This document shows positions 36,611-46,352 of a stretch of 64,000 bases of DNA, one piece after another; positions within the stretch are counted from its first letter, which is position 1, and each line of letters starts with the position of its first letter. A program made the translations under genes and the position numbers. The DNA comes from JAKAGZ01 sp963783855. Its GTDB lineage: Bacteria; Bacteroidota; Ignavibacteria; Ignavibacteriales; Ignavibacteriaceae. The notes beneath the pieces are model-generated. The model worked only from the letters and a program-made list of their open reading frames with translations. It was not told the origin of the DNA and searched no databases. Where the stretch lies: the NCBI GenBank assembly GCA_963783855.1, contig CAWAPE010000005.1, positions 310,001 to 374,000 of the forward strand. The letters are read 5' to 3'.

Positions 36611-37444
36611 TTAGTTGAAATTTTCTTTAAAGAACTCAAGTGTATTATTTAAGACCTTATCAAACTTTGAATTTGTACCTTGAAACGGATGAGCAACATC
36701 AAATGTATGGCCAGCCGCCGGTATCTTTACAAATTTAGTTAATTCTTTATTTGACCATTCATATAGTTTTTCACCCTCTTTCAGAGGAACAGCAAGATCC
36801 TGTTCTCCGTGAACAATCAGGAATGGCCTGTTTAATTCCTTAATCCCCTTCTCAATATTCAGTAAATCATTTTTGTGCTTTTCAAGATCATCAAGTAATG
36901 AAATATTTAATCTCATTACCTGTTTGGTCCGGGAATTCATTACTTCAAATGCACCTTTTTTTCTCCAGTTTTCCTTTTGTCTATCCGAATACCTGTCAAA
37001 TGTAGAAACTGAAGACCAAACTGCTAATGCGTCAATTTCGCTTTTCTGCTTAGCAGTGAGAATTGAAATTGCTCCACCACGGCTGTGCCCTATTAATCCA
37101 ATCTTCCTGTTTTCTGTTTTACCGAAAAACCCATTTAAATACGCATCAATCAATTGAGATAGTTCTTCTATTTCCAATGAAAACGTATTTTCGGCAAATT
37201 TGTCCAGTTCTGTAAATTCAATCGGATTGTCGCCAATTCCATTATGTGAAAAATTAAATGTAAGAACAAAAAAACCTTTGTCTGAAAGAAATTTTCCTAT
37301 GAATGGTCCAAATCCCCAATCTTTAAAACCTTTAAAACCGTGAACTAAAATTAAGCAGGGCGCATTAATAATATTATCAATTCCATATGCGGTAATCTTT
37401 AGCGAATCGTTGCGAGTGGTGCTGAATACAAAATTATTGCTCAT
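36611..37444 (-). CDS. Alpha/beta hydrolase
   Basis: 277 residues, no signal peptide. The catalytic triad can be read as Ser in GLIGHSRGGA, Asp in HGEQDLAVPL and His in AAGHTFDVAH. An early HGFKGFKDW gives the oxyanion region. It resembles dienelactone-hydrolase/acyl-esterase types. The substrate is unknown; the bioY neighbour hints at biotin metabolism (BioH-like), but that is only context. Confidence 0.85.
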   Translation of the reverse strand: MSNNFVFSTTRNDSLKITAYGIDNIINAPCLILVHGFKGFKDWGFGPFIGKFLSDKGFFVLTFNFSHNGIGDNPIEFTELDKFAENTFSLEIEELSQLIDAYLNGFFGKTENRKIGLIGHSRGGAISILTAKQKSEIDALAVWSSVSTFDRYSDRQKENWRKKGAFEVMNSRTKQVMRLNISLLDDLEKHKNDLLNIEKGIKELNRPFLIVHGEQDLAVPLKEGEKLYEWSNKELTKFVKIPAAGHTFDVAHPFQGTNSKFDKVLNNTLEFFKENFN

Positions 37445-37615
37445 TATGACGAAATATGCCTATTCTAATGAGAAAAGTCAAGAAAATCGTTTTTTAAGCG
37501 CATTTTAAATTTACCCTCATTTTTTACCTTTTTTTGATGTTTTGAAAACTAATCTCATTATATTGTGTTAATTTGGCTACGTTAATTTTTCAAATCAAAC
37601 AATCGGAATTCATAA

Positions 37616-38761
37616 ATGGATTTTCAACTTACCCATGAACAAAAAATGTTGAGGGATTTAGCCAGAGAATTTACTGATAGTGAAATACGTCCAATTGCTA
37701 TGCAAATAGACGAAAATGAAGAAATCCCACAATCTCTGATAAAAAAGCTAGCAGAAGTTGGATTATTAGGAACGGCCTTTCCTGAACAATATGGCGGAGG
37801 TGGATTTGGTGAAGTTGGTTATTGTATTGCACAGGAAGAAGTTACAAAAGCCTGTGCTTCTACTGCAACTTTAATCGGAGCTCACCAGTCAATTGGCACA
37901 AATGCAATTTATCTTGGTGGATCTGAAGAATTGAAAATGAAATATTTACCTGCACTTACTTCAGGAGAAAAAATTGCAGCTTTTGCCCTTACAGAACCGG
38001 AAGCTGGTTCTGACTCTTTTAACCTTAAAACAGAGGCAAAATTAGTTAACGATAAATGGATATTAAACGGAGCAAAGTCCTGGATTTCTAACGGAAGTGT
38101 AGCTGATATTTTTTCCGTATTTGCAAGAACTGAAAATGGAATTACCGGATTTGTGGTTGAAAGAGATTTTCCGGGTGTTCACGTTGGACCAAATGAAAAG
38201 AAAATGGGATTAAGAGGAAGTTCTGCAAATTCTCTGACCTTTGAAAATGTTGAAATTCCGAAAGAAAACCTAATTGGCAGGGACGGAAGAGGATTTATTA
38301 CTGCAATGAATACTCTTGATGCCGGCAGGCTTGGACTTGGGGCCGGGTGTGTAGGTGCAGCTAAAGAACTCCTGAAATTATCTACAAATTATGCCAAGCA
38401 ACGCAAACAATTCGGTAATCCTATATCAAAATTCCAGGCCATACAATTTATGCTTGCGGATATCACCACAAATATTTATGCTATGGAGAGTATTGTTTAC
38501 CGTACTGCACATAAATACGATAAACAAGAAAATATCTCCTCGGATGCCGCAATAGTGAAATTGTTTTGTTCCGAAGCAATTGTTAAAATTGCAGATATTG
38601 CTTTACAGGTTCACGGTGGAATGGGATTTTCGAGAGAAATGCCAATTGAAAGATTTTATCGTGATGCAAGAATTATGAAAATTTTTGAAGGCACAAATGA
38701 AATTCAAAGATTAATTATTGCAAAAAACATTTTGAAAAATAACGGGAAATGGGCAGATTAG
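37616..38761 (+). CDS. Acyl-CoA dehydrogenase (short/medium-chain type)
   Basis: FAD enzyme that oxidises acyl-CoA to enoyl-CoA and passes electrons to ETF. 381 residues with the motifs AFALTEPEAGSD and AKSWISNG for FAD binding. The ending GGMGFSREMPIERFYRDAR is followed by IFEGTNEIQRL, where the Glu is the catalytic base of the short-chain/butyryl class. It begins a plus-strand run with the HisA-like gene four bases downstream. Confidence 0.95.
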   Translation: MDFQLTHEQKMLRDLAREFTDSEIRPIAMQIDENEEIPQSLIKKLAEVGLLGTAFPEQYGGGGFGEVGYCIAQEEVTKACASTATLIGAHQSIGTNAIYLGGSEELKMKYLPALTSGEKIAAFALTEPEAGSDSFNLKTEAKLVNDKWILNGAKSWISNGSVADIFSVFARTENGITGFVVERDFPGVHVGPNEKKMGLRGSSANSLTFENVEIPKENLIGRDGRGFITAMNTLDAGRLGLGAGCVGAAKELLKLSTNYAKQRKQFGNPISKFQAIQFMLADITTNIYAMESIVYRTAHKYDKQENISSDAAIVKLFCSEAIVKIADIALQVHGGMGFSREMPIERFYRDARIMKIFEGTNEIQRLIIAKNILKNNGKWAD

Positions 38762-38764
38762 CAT

Positions 38765-39517
38765 ATGAGTTATTTACTTGTTATACCATCCATCGATATT
38801 AAAGGCGGAAAAACCGTAAGATCCGTAAAAGGAATTCCTGAGCTTCATTGTGATGAATACGGCAATGATCCTGTTGAGATGGCAAGAATATGGCGTGCGG
38901 AAAATGCAAAGATGATTCATGTTGTTGATTTTGACGGAGCTTCAGATCATTCCAATAAAAATTTAAAAATAGTTGAAGAGATTTGCTCATCCGTTATTAT
39001 TCCAGTTGAATTTGCAGGTGGTGTTAGGGAATTTGATGATGTTAAAGCAATAATTGAATCGGGTGTTATCCGTGTAGCAGTAAGCACAATGGCAATTGAT
39101 AACAGAAAAGACTTTATTAAAGCTTTAGAGACATATGGACCAAAAAAAATTATAATATCACTTGATGTAATTAATGAAGAAGTTGTAATTAGGGGCAGAA
39201 GATTTAAAACCGGGCTGAATTATCTGGATTTTGCAAAAGATATGGCTTCTTTAGGAATTGAAAGATTTAATGTTACAGATGTGGAAACAAATGGAATGAT
39301 GAATGGTCCTAACATTGAGATGTCAAAGAAAGTTGCCGAAGCTACAAATGCAAAGGTAACACATTCAGGCGGTGTTAGAAATAAAGATGAACTTATAGAT
39401 TTACAAAATTTAGTTCCTATCGGAATTGATTCAGTAATTATTGGCCGTGCACTTTATGAAAACAGGTTTCCCTGTCAAAAATTATGGCGTGTTGCGGAAT
39501 CAGGAATTTTCCAATGA
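38765..39517 (+). CDS. HisA-like phosphoribosyl isomerase
   Basis: 250-residue TIM barrel like HisA, which isomerises ProFAR in histidine synthesis. Likely catalytic Asp residues sit in VIPSIDIKGGK near residue 11 and ISLDV near residue 132. Phosphate-binding glycine motifs are EFAGGVR and THSGGVR. It is outside any his operon, lodged between an acyl-CoA dehydrogenase and a cyclic-nucleotide-binding gene. It could be the only HisA of the genome or a paralog with another role. Confidence 0.8.
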   Translation: MSYLLVIPSIDIKGGKTVRSVKGIPELHCDEYGNDPVEMARIWRAENAKMIHVVDFDGASDHSNKNLKIVEEICSSVIIPVEFAGGVREFDDVKAIIESGVIRVAVSTMAIDNRKDFIKALETYGPKKIIISLDVINEEVVIRGRRFKTGLNYLDFAKDMASLGIERFNVTDVETNGMMNGPNIEMSKKVAEATNAKVTHSGGVRNKDELIDLQNLVPIGIDSVIIGRALYENRFPCQKLWRVAESGIFQ

Positions 39518-39524
39518 GGGTATT

Positions 39525-40076
39525 ATGCAAGACAATAATCATGAAATAAGTCATAGCAGTTTCTGGGCAAATTTTTTCAATACTTCTACAGAAAAAATGG
39601 ACCTTCAGCGTTCTCTGATGTCAATACCTATATTTGAAGGACTAAGCAAAAGAGACTGCGGATTGTTAATGAACCTTATTCATCACAGAATATATATTGC
39701 TGATGAATATATATTTTACCAGGATGATCCCGGTCTTGGCATTTACCTTATACGAGAAGGTGAAGTTGAAATTCAAAGAACCGATAATATGGGAAATGTC
39801 TTCCACCAGGCTACTTTACACAAAGGGGATTTCTTTGGCGAATTAGCTCTTGTAGATGGAGAAAAAAGAGCTGCTTCAGCAATTTCAAAAAAAGACTCTA
39901 AAATTGCTGTAATATTTAAACCTGATCTTGATGAATTCATTCAGAAATTTCCGAAGAAAGGAATAATCATTCTTGAAGGAATTTCAAAAATTGTTACTAC
40001 CAGATTACGTAAATTAAATGAAGAACATTATGAAATAGAAAGTAAAGTTAAATCAGGAGGTGTTTATGAAACCTGA
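39525..40076 (+). CDS. Stand-alone cyclic nucleotide-binding domain protein
   Basis: 183 residues from the ATG at 39525, just after a GAGGG site seven bases past the HisA stop; an upstream in-frame ATG would overlap hisA. One CNB domain, about residues 30-150, has the phosphate-binding cassette GDFFGELALVDGEKRAASA. There is no helix-turn-helix, so it is not a CRP-type DNA-binding regulator. It probably senses cAMP or a related signal and acts through protein contacts. It overlaps the UspA gene by 11 bases. Confidence 0.85.
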   Translation: MQDNNHEISHSSFWANFFNTSTEKMDLQRSLMSIPIFEGLSKRDCGLLMNLIHHRIYIADEYIFYQDDPGLGIYLIREGEVEIQRTDNMGNVFHQATLHKGDFFGELALVDGEKRAASAISKKDSKIAVIFKPDLDEFIQKFPKKGIIILEGISKIVTTRLRKLNEEHYEIESKVKSGGVYET

Positions 40077-40554
40077 CATAAAAAAAGTATTGGTTCCAAT
40101 TGATTTTTCTGATTACTCTAAGAATGCTTTAGGATATGCAATTAATTTTGCAAAGCATTTTAATGCTGAATTACATTTGATATATGTAGTTGAACCGGTG
40201 ATTTATCCTCCCGATTTCAGTATGGGCCAAATAGCAATTCCGTCTGTTGATCTGGAAATGGATAAACGGGCAAAGGACGAACTACAAAATCTGGCTGATA
40301 AGCAAATCCCCTCAGATTTGAAAACAAATATTTTAGTGAAAACAGGTAAACCATTTATCGAAATAATTGAAACTGCGGCTGAGATTGACGCAGATTTGAT
40401 AATTATTGCCACTCATGGCCACTCAGGAATGGAGCACATTTTGTTCGGAAGTACGGCAGAAAAAGTTGTAAGAAAGGCACCTTGCCCGGTTATGACACTC
40501 AGGGAACCTATTAAAGGGTTTAATTATAAAAATGCTTTAAAAGATGGTAATTAG
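40066..40554 (+). CDS. Universal stress protein, UspA family
   Basis: 162 residues. KKVLVPIDFSDYSKNAL at the N-terminus, and an ATP-binding motif reading THGHSGMEHILFGSTAEKVV near residue 125, matching G-x2-G-x9-G-(S/T). I chose the ATG at 40066 with AGGAGG five bases upstream over a GTG two codons earlier. It overlaps the cyclic-nucleotide-binding gene, so the two are coupled and may act together in stress response. Confidence 0.92.
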   Translation: MKPDIKKVLVPIDFSDYSKNALGYAINFAKHFNAELHLIYVVEPVIYPPDFSMGQIAIPSVDLEMDKRAKDELQNLADKQIPSDLKTNILVKTGKPFIEIIETAAEIDADLIIIATHGHSGMEHILFGSTAEKVVRKAPCPVMTLREPIKGFNYKNALKDGN

Positions 40555-40587
40555 AAGGTTTATAGAATTTCTTTAATTAGGTTTCTA

Positions 40588-41568
40588 TTAGTTTTTACGA
40601 TCAATAATAAAATCAACCAGTGCTTCCATAGCAATTTTTGCAGGTGAATCCGGATAAATATTCAGGGCTTTTTTAGCTTTAATTGAATATTCATTTGAAG
40701 TTTTAACAGCATATTCAATTCCCTTATTTTCCCTCACAAATTCAATTATTGTTTTAATATTTTCTTTTTTATCGCTGTTTTTTATCAATTTTTTAATATG
40801 AGATGCTTCCCCTTTCGAGACCTGTCCCATAGCATAAATTAGTGGCAAAGTGATCTTTTTTTCCTTTATATCACCACCAACTGGTTTACCAATTAAACTC
40901 GAATTTCCTTCAAAATCCAGAATATCATCTCTTATCTGAAAGGCTATTCCTATTGAAGAACCAAAATCTTTCATTGCTTTATGAAATTCGGGATTATCAG
41001 AAGAACTCATAGCACCTATCTGACAACATGTTTCAAGTAAAGATGCTGTTTTATCTGAAATAACCTTAAAATATGTTTCTTCATCAATATCCAGTTTGCG
41101 GGTCTTTTGGATCTGTAAAAGCTCCCCTTCAGACATTCTTTTAACTGCTTCCGTTACCACACCAAGAAAATCATAATCCTTCCCTTCTACAGCTAACATT
41201 AGTCCCCGAGAAAGCAGATAATCACCCATTAATACTGCAATTTTGTTTTTAAATACAGCATTTATAGACCAGAAGTTTCTTCTTTTATCTGCATTATCAA
41301 CAACATCATCGTGCACCAAAGTGGCAGTATGTAAAAGCTCAACTAACACTGCTCCGCGGTATGCTCTTTCACTAATCCCTCCCGAAATTTTTGCAGACAA
41401 TAATACAAGAAGCGGCCTGATCTTCTTTCCTTTCTGCCGCAAAATATAATTTGCAACAAGGTCTACTAATCCAACTTTGGATTTCATTGATTCCTTAAAT
41501 AAGGAATGAAATTTATCCAACTCGGACTTGATGGGCTGACTTATTTCAGTTAGTTGTGTTTTACTCAA
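40588..41568 (-). CDS. Long-chain polyprenyl diphosphate synthase
   Basis: Trans-prenyltransferase that makes the side chain of menaquinone. 326 residues. The two Asp-rich motifs are LVHDDVVDNADKRR and FQIRDDILDFEG. The product length is not readable here, though hepta- to nonaprenyl is usual for this length. It overlaps tatC by 4 bases (ATGA). Confidence 0.93.
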   Translation of the reverse strand: MSKTQLTEISQPIKSELDKFHSLFKESMKSKVGLVDLVANYILRQKGKKIRPLLVLLSAKISGGISERAYRGAVLVELLHTATLVHDDVVDNADKRRNFWSINAVFKNKIAVLMGDYLLSRGLMLAVEGKDYDFLGVVTEAVKRMSEGELLQIQKTRKLDIDEETYFKVISDKTASLLETCCQIGAMSSSDNPEFHKAMKDFGSSIGIAFQIRDDILDFEGNSSLIGKPVGGDIKEKKITLPLIYAMGQVSKGEASHIKKLIKNSDKKENIKTIIEFVRENKGIEYAVKTSNEYSIKAKKALNIYPDSPAKIAMEALVDFIIDRKN

Positions 41569-42329
41569 TGTTTTTTCGAAGCAAATTTTGAAATGAGAAT
41601 ACTAATTTCATAAAGGAAGAACAATGGCACAGCTAGTATCATTTGTGAAACCGGATCTGTCCCCGGAGTAAGAACCGCAGACAAAATAAAAATTACAACA
41701 ATTGCATGCCTGCGATATTTCTTCATAAAGTTTGGTGTAAGAATTCCAAGCTTGGTTAAAAAGAACGAAATCATCGGCAATTCAAATACTATTCCGGCTC
41801 CCAGAATAATGCTCAATATTATAGACATATATTCGTCAATAGCAAACTGGTTCTTAATTGCTTCCGAACCAAATTGAACTGCAAACTTAAGGGATAAGGG
41901 AATCATTATATAATAAGCGAAGACAACACCCAACAAAAAACATAATGTAGAAAAGATTACTATCCACCAGATGTATCTTCTTTCCCTTTTTCTAAGTGCA
42001 GGCGATAAAAACTTCCAGAACTGATAAAACAAATTAGGTAAACTTAGAATTACTCCAGCAATAATAGCAACTTCCATATACATGAAAAGCTGTCCGAAAG
42101 GCTTTAGGTTTTGCAGAATAGCTCCCGATTCCCTCGCGGGTCTAAGGAGTACTTTATCAACCAGAAAATCAATAAATATCCAGCTGATTGCTGTGCCCAC
42201 TACAAGTCCAATCACAGAATATATCAACCTCCATCTTAATTCCTCAAGATGGTCCAGGAAGGACATTTCCAGTCCGGATTCTGGTTCTTTGTCTTCTAAT
42301 ACATCGTTCGATACTTCATCAGATGCCAC
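41565..42329 (-). CDS. tatC: Sec-independent translocase TatC
   Basis: Six-helix receptor of the twin-arginine pathway. 254 residues. It has MSFLDHLEELRWRL at the N-terminus, which carries the conserved Glu/Arg that bind the signal peptide, then FQFWKFLSPAL-like and SFFLTKLGILTP patterns. No tatA is nearby. It is transcribed downstream of glyA with a short gap and overlaps the prenyl synthase. Confidence 0.95.
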   Translation of the reverse strand: MASDEVSNDVLEDKEPESGLEMSFLDHLEELRWRLIYSVIGLVVGTAISWIFIDFLVDKVLLRPARESGAILQNLKPFGQLFMYMEVAIIAGVILSLPNLFYQFWKFLSPALRKRERRYIWWIVIFSTLCFLLGVVFAYYIMIPLSLKFAVQFGSEAIKNQFAIDEYMSIILSIILGAGIVFELPMISFFLTKLGILTPNFMKKYRRHAIVVIFILSAVLTPGTDPVSQMILAVPLFFLYEISILISKFASKKH

Positions 42330-42346
42330 TTAAAATCATTTCCTTT

Positions 42347-43636
42347 TTATTTTTTGAATAAAGGATAACCTTTGCATAATGAATGAACATCATCTTTAAT
42401 TTTACTAAGTTCTGACTCATTATCAAAATTAGTAATTGCTCTGTTAATAAAGTCCGCTATTTTTTCCATTTCTGTTTCCTTCATACCGCGTGTTGTTACA
42501 GCAGGAGTTCCGACTCTAATACCACTTGTAACAAATGGGCTTCTTTGATCGAATGGTACCATGTTTTTATTTACAGTCATGCCTGCCTGGCCAAGAGCAA
42601 TCTCAGCTTTTTTTCCTGTAATATTTTTGTTCGTCAGATCAATCAACATTAGATGATTATCGGTACCACCAGAAATTATATCAAAATCATTTGCAATTAA
42701 TTTTTCTGCTAACTTTTGTGAATTCTTAACAATCTGTTTTGTATAATCAGAAAATGAACTCTGAAGAGCTTCACCGAATGCAACAGCCTTTGCCATAATA
42801 ATATGCATTAAAGGTCCGCCCTGAATACCCGGCATAACCATGCTATCAAGCAATTCAGACATCATTTTCACACGGTCCCCTTTCGGAGTTTTTATACCAA
42901 AAGGATTCTCTCTATCCTTACCCATAAGAATAATTCCGCCCCTCGGGCCACGAAGAGTTTTATGTGTAGTTGAGGTTACAATATCACAATGTTCAAGTGG
43001 ATTATTAAGCAAACCTGTTGCAATTAATCCGGCTGGATGAGCCATATCGCAAACTAAAAAAGCGCCTATAGAGTCAGCAATTTGTCTGAATTTTGCATAA
43101 TCCCATTCACGTGAATAGGCACTTGCCCCTGTAATAATAACTTTTGGTTTTTCTTTTTTAGCTGTTGCTTCAATCTGATCATAATCCAGCAATTTTGTTT
43201 CGCGGTTTAATTCATAACCTACTGCCTGATACAATTTACCTGAAAAATTCACAGGAGAACCATGAGTAAGATGACCGCCGTGCGCAAGACTTAAACCCAG
43301 AAAATTATCTCCCGGTTTCAACAGGGTCATCAAAACAGCCATATTTGCCTGGCTCCCGCTATGCGGCTGAACATTTACATATTCTGCCTTAAATAGCTTC
43401 TTGAGGCGCTCTCTGGCTATGTTTTCAGCCATATCTACATATTCACACCCACCATAATACCTTTTACCAGGATAGCCCTCTGCGTATTTATTTGTAAGTA
43501 CAGAACCTGCTGCCTCCATTACCGCTGGACTAACAAAATTTTCAGATGCTATTAATTCTAAATGATCAGTTTGACGACTAGTTTCTAAGTTTAATACTTC
43601 TAAAATTTCTTTATCATTTTCTAGAAAATTTGCCAT
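42347..43636 (-). CDS. glyA: Serine hydroxymethyltransferase
   Basis: PLP enzyme that interconverts serine and glycine with tetrahydrofolate. 429 residues, normal length. It shows ELIASENFVSPAV, the PLP Lys in TSTTHKTLRGPRGG, and the substrate segment GYPGKRYYGG. It is the first gene of the glyA-tatC-prenyl synthase run, separated from the upstream operon by a strong bidirectional terminator. Confidence 0.97.
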   Translation of the reverse strand: MANFLENDKEILEVLNLETSRQTDHLELIASENFVSPAVMEAAGSVLTNKYAEGYPGKRYYGGCEYVDMAENIARERLKKLFKAEYVNVQPHSGSQANMAVLMTLLKPGDNFLGLSLAHGGHLTHGSPVNFSGKLYQAVGYELNRETKLLDYDQIEATAKKEKPKVIITGASAYSREWDYAKFRQIADSIGAFLVCDMAHPAGLIATGLLNNPLEHCDIVTSTTHKTLRGPRGGIILMGKDRENPFGIKTPKGDRVKMMSELLDSMVMPGIQGGPLMHIIMAKAVAFGEALQSSFSDYTKQIVKNSQKLAEKLIANDFDIISGGTDNHLMLIDLTNKNITGKKAEIALGQAGMTVNKNMVPFDQRSPFVTSGIRVGTPAVTTRGMKETEMEKIADFINRAITNFDNESELSKIKDDVHSLCKGYPLFKK

Positions 43637-43726
43637 GATAATTCACATTTTTTTATGAATAGAATAGAGTAAAATTAAGCAATTACTGCAATATTATCTA
43701 CTTTTGGGGCTATCATTATTTAAAAC

Positions 43727-43762
43727 AAAAAAAGGTTTCAGATTATACTGAAACCTTTTTTT
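43727..43762. terminator. Bidirectional rho-independent terminator
   Basis: A 15-bp perfect stem (AAAAAAAGGTTTCAG / CTGAAACCTTTTTTT) with a 6-base loop. On the minus strand it ends the TPR gene 19 bases beyond its stop, and it would also work in the other direction. Confidence 0.92.
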
Positions 43763-43780
43763 ACTGAATATAAAAAATTA

Positions 43781-45085
43781 CTACGGAATTGTGACACTTC
43801 GCCCAATCCAGCCATAACATTGTCCGCTTATTGGAAGGGTTTGACCGGATTTATATCCTCTAAAGAAATAATCTTCTTTTGTTGGAATTGATGATTGAAG
43901 AGCACTTATTCTTTCAGCAGCCTGATCTAGGTTTGGATCCATATTCTTCGCTCTTCTGTAAGTCTGAAGTGCTAATAAATAAACCAGTTTTGTTTCAAAA
44001 TCAAACGTACAATTTCTTGCTGCTTGTTCATATAAATTACCGATATAATAAATTGGCATTCCCCATCCATTACCAACTTCGCTGGCTTTCTGATAAAATT
44101 GTCTGGCCAAAGAATATTGATTCTTATCTTTATAAATGATACCTAGATTTAAATAATTGTCTTTTTTCTCAGGTTCTAGTTGTATCAATTTCTTAAAAGC
44201 ATCTTCGGCTTTATTCAATTGCTCAGTTTTCTGATAAACCGAAGCTAATTGACTCCAGTAGTTGATCGTTTTTGGAGATTTTTCAACAAGAAATTCCAAT
44301 GCTGTTATTGCATCATCGTACATACCAGCCTTTAAAGCAGTTGAACCATATTTCCAGGCTTTCTCCAGATTATTCTTATCAAGATTCCAGGCTTTTTGAT
44401 CCAACTTAACGAGTTCTTCAATATTTTCAACTAAAGATTCAAGTTGTGAAGGCCAAGCCGGATTATCTGGTTCCATTTCGCTTAATTTTGTATAAAGATC
44501 GATGGCTTTAGTTTTATAATCGTTACTGTCAGACTGATTATTTTTGTATAACTGCCCCAACCTGTTCATATAATAAGTAGACATTTGGGGATCATCAGCC
44601 ATTGCTTTTTCATAAGCCTTGATCACTTTATCGGGATCCATTTTTAACCAGGTTTCTTCTACAAATGCTTCCCTTGGTTCAAAATAGGTTTTATCTCCAC
44701 TATCATACTTTAAAGCAAGCTTGTAAACATAGAGAATAGTATCCTCTATAGATTTTTTCATTTCCGGAGTTGTTGCAGTAGAATCGTGCAGTGCCCAGAG
44801 AATATCTTCCATTTTATAATAGATCCACTTACTAAATTTTTGCGGATCCATTTCCAGTACTTTCCAGCCATAGGGCAAAGCTGTATCAAATTCTTTGTTT
44901 TTATAGTACTCAGAAAATAAGCTATACTGCTCAATTAATTTTAATGAATCAGGTTTTGCTTGTTTCACAGTGGTATTATCCTGTGAATCCTGAGCAAAAC
45001 TATTCCCCGAAACTAATAAGAAAATGAGAATGAATGAGCAAGCTGTTAATATTTTATATATTGCTTTCAATTTTACTAACCTCAA
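43781..45085 (-). CDS. Exported tetratricopeptide repeat protein
   Basis: 434 residues with a signal peptide (FILIFLLVSGNSFAQ) and repeated TPR helices. The clearest run is about residues 235-340, where 34-residue units read A-L-x-x-G-x-Y-x-x-A or L-A-x-V-Y-x-K. It is a periplasmic protein-interaction scaffold. It is last in the glgA-gmhB-lipoprotein-barrel operon and begins six bases after the barrel gene. Confidence 0.82.
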   Translation of the reverse strand: MRLVKLKAIYKILTACSFILIFLLVSGNSFAQDSQDNTTVKQAKPDSLKLIEQYSLFSEYYKNKEFDTALPYGWKVLEMDPQKFSKWIYYKMEDILWALHDSTATTPEMKKSIEDTILYVYKLALKYDSGDKTYFEPREAFVEETWLKMDPDKVIKAYEKAMADDPQMSTYYMNRLGQLYKNNQSDSNDYKTKAIDLYTKLSEMEPDNPAWPSQLESLVENIEELVKLDQKAWNLDKNNLEKAWKYGSTALKAGMYDDAITALEFLVEKSPKTINYWSQLASVYQKTEQLNKAEDAFKKLIQLEPEKKDNYLNLGIIYKDKNQYSLARQFYQKASEVGNGWGMPIYYIGNLYEQAARNCTFDFETKLVYLLALQTYRRAKNMDPNLDQAAERISALQSSIPTKEDYFFRGYKSGQTLPISGQCYGWIGRSVTIP

Positions 45086-45091
45086 ATTAAA

Positions 45092-46351
45092 TTAGTAGTT
45101 ATCATGTCTTATAAACCAGAGTTCTCCCAGACTTACGCCTGCAGATAATCTGAGTATTTTTTCCTGAAAAAGATTTGCATCTTTGGTTCCTCTGATTGAA
45201 TATTGAATAGCAATGTCAACTGTATTCTGATAACTCAGAGGAAATGAAAATCCTCCCATAACGGAATATTGATTAATTCCATGGCCATTAATATTATATT
45301 GTGTTTGCTCAAAACTTAGACCTGCACGCCAGATTATTTGTTCCCAAAAACTCTGCCCAACCTTGCTTTCCGGCCTATATTCAAAGCCTGAGCTCATTTT
45401 ATAGCTATCTCTCAAATATCCATTATTTCTTCCATTTAATGAATATTTGCTCCAGGGCTGATAGAGATAATCAAACGTAAACATGTATTTTTTCTGCAAC
45501 AAAAAACTTGCCCCAACAACAAGTCTGTAAGGCAAATGTAGATTTACAGAGGCAGTGCGTAAAGTATCTTCCCCAAGTATTGAGGTTGTTATTAATGATG
45601 TATCTGCTTTTAAATCTGAGCTAAAAGAAAATGCAGCACCAATTCTAAAATCAGTAATTGCTTCAGAATTAAATAATTTTGCAATATCAGGCGTAACGGC
45701 ACCAATTGTACTGCTGAATCCTCTGGGCCTAACGCGTGAATCATAATCTGCTCCTGCTAGGGATACATCATTTATAAACCGTAGTTTTGAATAATAATTG
45801 ATATTACCAAAGTAATAATCTACCGAAGCTCCCAGTCTTAAATCGAAAGGAAATTTAAATGAAGTTGCAAGAAATATTTTGGATAGTCCCCCGTTACCTT
45901 CATAATTTACTGTATAATCTGCAGGTATATTTCCGGATGCTTGATAATTATTATTTTCTTTATAGCTTACCCGCGAATAAGATAAAAGTCCCGCAGCTAA
46001 AGATATTCCATATTTTCTGCTAATTGGAACAGCAATTGTTCCACCCGTAAAATCAGTGCTTGCACTTTTTGCGCTTGCATTATTATTTGAAAGAGAAAGA
46101 GCATTGTATCTCATTCCCAATTCTGTCCTAGTGCTTCTTAAACTTGAAAGACTTGCAGGATTAAGCAGACTTATAAAATCAGGGTCTAATAATGATGTTC
46201 CAAGCTGTCCCATCCCCATTCTTCTTGGGCTATATGTATAATCCATATCACCAATTCCTATTCTGGAATATGAGGAACTTATCTGAGCAAGACAACTTAC
46301 CTGGGCCATTATTATAAAAATTACAGATAAAAACTTAGTTTTGAATTTCAT
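45092..46351 (-). CDS. FadL/PorV-like outer-membrane beta-barrel protein
   Basis: 419 residues with a signal peptide (FLSVIFIIMAQVSCLAQ) and a mature start IGIGDMDYTYSPRRMGMGQLG. The latter is typical of Bacteroidota outer-membrane proteins of the FadL/PorV/PorQ type, in which a NPASL motif near residue 65 also recurs. Many alternating strands and few long hydrophobic segments fit a barrel. It starts immediately after the lipoprotein gene, so the two likely form an envelope unit. Function unknown. Confidence 0.75.
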   Translation of the reverse strand: MKFKTKFLSVIFIIMAQVSCLAQISSSYSRIGIGDMDYTYSPRRMGMGQLGTSLLDPDFISLLNPASLSSLRSTRTELGMRYNALSLSNNNASAKSASTDFTGGTIAVPISRKYGISLAAGLLSYSRVSYKENNNYQASGNIPADYTVNYEGNGGLSKIFLATSFKFPFDLRLGASVDYYFGNINYYSKLRFINDVSLAGADYDSRVRPRGFSSTIGAVTPDIAKLFNSEAITDFRIGAAFSFSSDLKADTSLITTSILGEDTLRTASVNLHLPYRLVVGASFLLQKKYMFTFDYLYQPWSKYSLNGRNNGYLRDSYKMSSGFEYRPESKVGQSFWEQIIWRAGLSFEQTQYNINGHGINQYSVMGGFSFPLSYQNTVDIAIQYSIRGTKDANLFQEKILRLSAGVSLGELWFIRHDNY

Positions 46352-46352
46352 A

